DNA from: Rhizobium sp. LC145 | Lineage (GTDB): Bacteria > Pseudomonadota > Alphaproteobacteria > Rhizobiales > Rhizobiaceae | Length of the DNA: 64,000 nucleotides | Assembly (NCBI RefSeq): GCF_001005825.1 | Contig: NZ_LBHV01000002.1 | Location: forward strand, 558,001 to 622,000 | Direction: 5' to 3' | Shown here: one piece after another, positions 62,738 through 64,000 of the stretch | How positions within the stretch are numbered: position 1 is the first letter of the stretch | Layout: each line of letters opens with the position of its first letter | Notes under the pieces: generated by a model | Told to the model about the DNA's origin: nothing | Database searches by the model: none | Seen by the model: only the letters and a program-made list of their open reading frames with translations | Made by a program: the position numbers and the translations under genes

Positions 62738-63451
62738 ATGAGACTGGCAACCGGCACCGACATGGGCAGGGCCGCAACGCGCTTCAGCGACATCATCTAC
62801 GAAAAGATCGTGGGAATGATCGTCGACGGAAGTTTTCCGGTAAACGAGAGACTGCCGGCAGAAGCCAGGCTTGCCGAGACCTTCGGGGCTTCCAGACCCG
62901 TGGTCCGCGAAGCGCTCGAGCGTCTGAGGGCGGATGGTCTGGTCGTGTCGCAGAAGGGATCCGGTTCCTATGTCAGGCAACGGCCGGACTCCTCCATGCT
63001 CACCATGGTGCCGGTCGGCTCGCTTGCCGATGTCCAGCGGTTCTTCGAGTTCCGCGCAGGGCTGGAAGCCGAGGCCGCACTGCTGGCGGCGCGAAACTGG
63101 CAGCCTGCCGACAAGGACCGGATAAGCGCTGCCCTGTCAGCGATCGAGCAGTGTCTGCGGAGCGGCAAGCTTGGGGCGGAAGAGGATCAGGCGCTGCATG
63201 ACGCGATCGCAAGAGCGACGGACAACCAGTTCCACATAACGGTAAGGGAGTGGTTCCGCCCACACTTTGCCATCGGCCATTCGGTAACCCGCAGCCTCAG
63301 CCTCAAGCGGACGCCGGACCAGATACGCAGCGTCCAGGACGAGCATGCGGTGATCGTCGAGGCGATATTCGCACGACAGGAAACCGAGGCCTACCAGGCG
63401 ATGAAGGCGCACATATTGAACGCTCGGGCCCGCATGTTCCAAGGCGTCTGA
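62738..63451 (+). CDS. FCD-domain GntR-family regulator of the sugar-acid locus
   Basis: A 237-residue FadR-subfamily regulator. Its winged HTH is IVGMIVDGSFPVNERLPAEA with FGASRPVVREALERLRADGL, then GSGSYVRQRP. The FCD domain contains EDQALHDAIARATDNQFHIT and VQDEHAVIVEAIFARQETEA with the expected histidines. GAAGGGACG precedes the ATG. It is divergent from the importer/dehydratase operon and 23 bases before a DHDPS-family gene, so it probably controls both arms in response to a sugar acid or keto-deoxy acid. Confidence 0.9.
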   Translation: MRLATGTDMGRAATRFSDIIYEKIVGMIVDGSFPVNERLPAEARLAETFGASRPVVREALERLRADGLVVSQKGSGSYVRQRPDSSMLTMVPVGSLADVQRFFEFRAGLEAEAALLAARNWQPADKDRISAALSAIEQCLRSGKLGAEEDQALHDAIARATDNQFHITVREWFRPHFAIGHSVTRSLSLKRTPDQIRSVQDEHAVIVEAIFARQETEAYQAMKAHILNARARMFQGV

Positions 63452-63474
63452 GTTCGATCGGGAGGGGAATGAAC

Positions 63475-64000
63475 ATGAGTATCGCAAATCTTCGTCAGGC
63501 ACTCACGGGTGTGTCGGGCGTTCCCGTGACAGCCTATGATGCGGACGGCGAGGTCGATCCGCGGGTCACATCAGCGGTCTATGCCCGCGTGGCGGCTGCC
63601 GGCATCCACAACATCGTCGCCGCCGGAAACACGGGCGAGTTCTATGCCCTGACGCCGAGCGAAATCCGCAAGGTTTTCGAGGCTGCCATATCCGGCGTGA
63701 GCGGCAGAGCCCCGGTCACCGCGGCCATCGGCCGATCCCTGCGCGAAGCGATCTCCATGGCCAAGGATGCCGCTTCCATGGGCGCAACGGCGGTCATGGC
63801 GCATCAGCCGGTCGATCCGTTTGCGGCGCCGGCCGCCCAGATCGACTATTTCCGCAATCTCGCCGATGCCTCGTCATTGCCGCTGGTCGCCTATGTGCGC
63901 GCCGACGGCTTCAGCGTTCCCGACATGGTCCGTCTGGCAGGCCATGCCAATATCGCCGGCATCAAGTTTGCCACGCCGGACCTGATGCTTCTCTCGCGCG
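63475..64000 (+). CDS. Dihydrodipicolinate synthase-family aldolase/dehydratase, partial
   Basis: The first 175 codons of a DHDPS-family TIM barrel are visible before the right edge; the Schiff-base lysine appears within GIKFAT near residue 164. It has SGVPVTAYDADGEVDPRVT, then GIHNIVAAGNTGEFYALTPS (the phosphate/pyruvate-binding loop, near residues 45-64) and ATAVMAHQPVDPF. Family members in such loci cleave 2-keto-3-deoxy acids or convert 5-keto-4-deoxyglucarate to alpha-ketoglutarate semialdehyde. ATG 63475 lies 7 bases after GGAGGGG; ATG 63469 is too close to it. Confidence 0.88.
   Translation, partial: MSIANLRQALTGVSGVPVTAYDADGEVDPRVTSAVYARVAAAGIHNIVAAGNTGEFYALTPSEIRKVFEAAISGVSGRAPVTAAIGRSLREAISMAKDAASMGATAVMAHQPVDPFAAPAAQIDYFRNLADASSLPLVAYVRADGFSVPDMVRLAGHANIAGIKFATPDLMLLSR

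Overview
The window reads as part of a secondary replicon (chromid, second chromosome or megaplasmid) of a Rhizobiaceae-type alphaproteobacterium (Agrobacterium/Rhizobium/Ensifer group). The sequence is GC-rich and almost fully coding. It holds minCDE, which rhizobia usually carry off the main chromosome. It also holds a candidate RirA iron operator, a near-consensus CtrA site, and a DUF1127 gene followed by four CCTCCTCCC hairpins of the alphaproteobacterial cuckoo/CcsR RNA type. I see no rRNA, tRNA, CRISPR array, phage or insertion sequence.

Layout. 1-6.5 kb: a gguC/araD1-like gene (partial) divergent from a galactofuranose-type ABC importer (ytfQ-ytfR-ytfT-yjfF) and an FCD/GntR regulator. 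6.5-13.8 kb: a TRAP system (fused DctQM, Tat-exported DctP) around a LacI regulator, running into VOC protein, RuBisCO-like protein and DUF1537 kinase genes. This looks like a sugar-acid pathway of the D-apionate type. 13.8-14.3 kb: the small-RNA cluster and DUF1127 gene. 14.6-19.1 kb: siderophore-interacting protein, minCDE and an MFS transporter. 19.2-30.9 kb: a polysaccharide/uronide cluster with a GntR regulator, heparinase II/III-like protein, galactose-binding-fold protein, CUT1 ABC importer, GH88 unsaturated glucuronyl hydrolase, YesL-like membrane protein and DUF2264 protein. 30.9-36.0 kb: a methyltransferase and an iron/siderophore-type ABC importer with two tandem binding proteins and a candidate iron box. 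36.1-42.4 kb: a MocR regulator, a 4,5-dihydroxyphthalate-decarboxylase-like protein, a polar amino acid ABC importer and an M20 amidohydrolase. 42.4-53.2 kb: an amino-sugar regulon with a CUT1 importer, AGE-type epimerase, ceramidase-like protein, NagA, SIS protein and NagB, all facing a LacI repressor. Two near-identical palindromic operators tie the two halves together. 53.3-64 kb: aldose 1-epimerase-like protein, two enolase-superfamily dehydratases, a dipeptide/oligosaccharide-type ABC importer, an FCD regulator and a DHDPS-family gene cut by the right edge.

The theme is scavenging. Seven binding-protein-dependent importers sit next to the intracellular enzymes that process their cargo, each with a local regulator. 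A recurrent design is visible: in six cases the binding-protein gene is followed at once by a strong hairpin without a U-tract, as expected for higher expression of the binding protein than of the membrane parts. The most unusual features are the four-hairpin anti-Shine-Dalgarno RNA cluster and the RuBisCO-like protein that appears to keep the RuBisCO catalytic residues.
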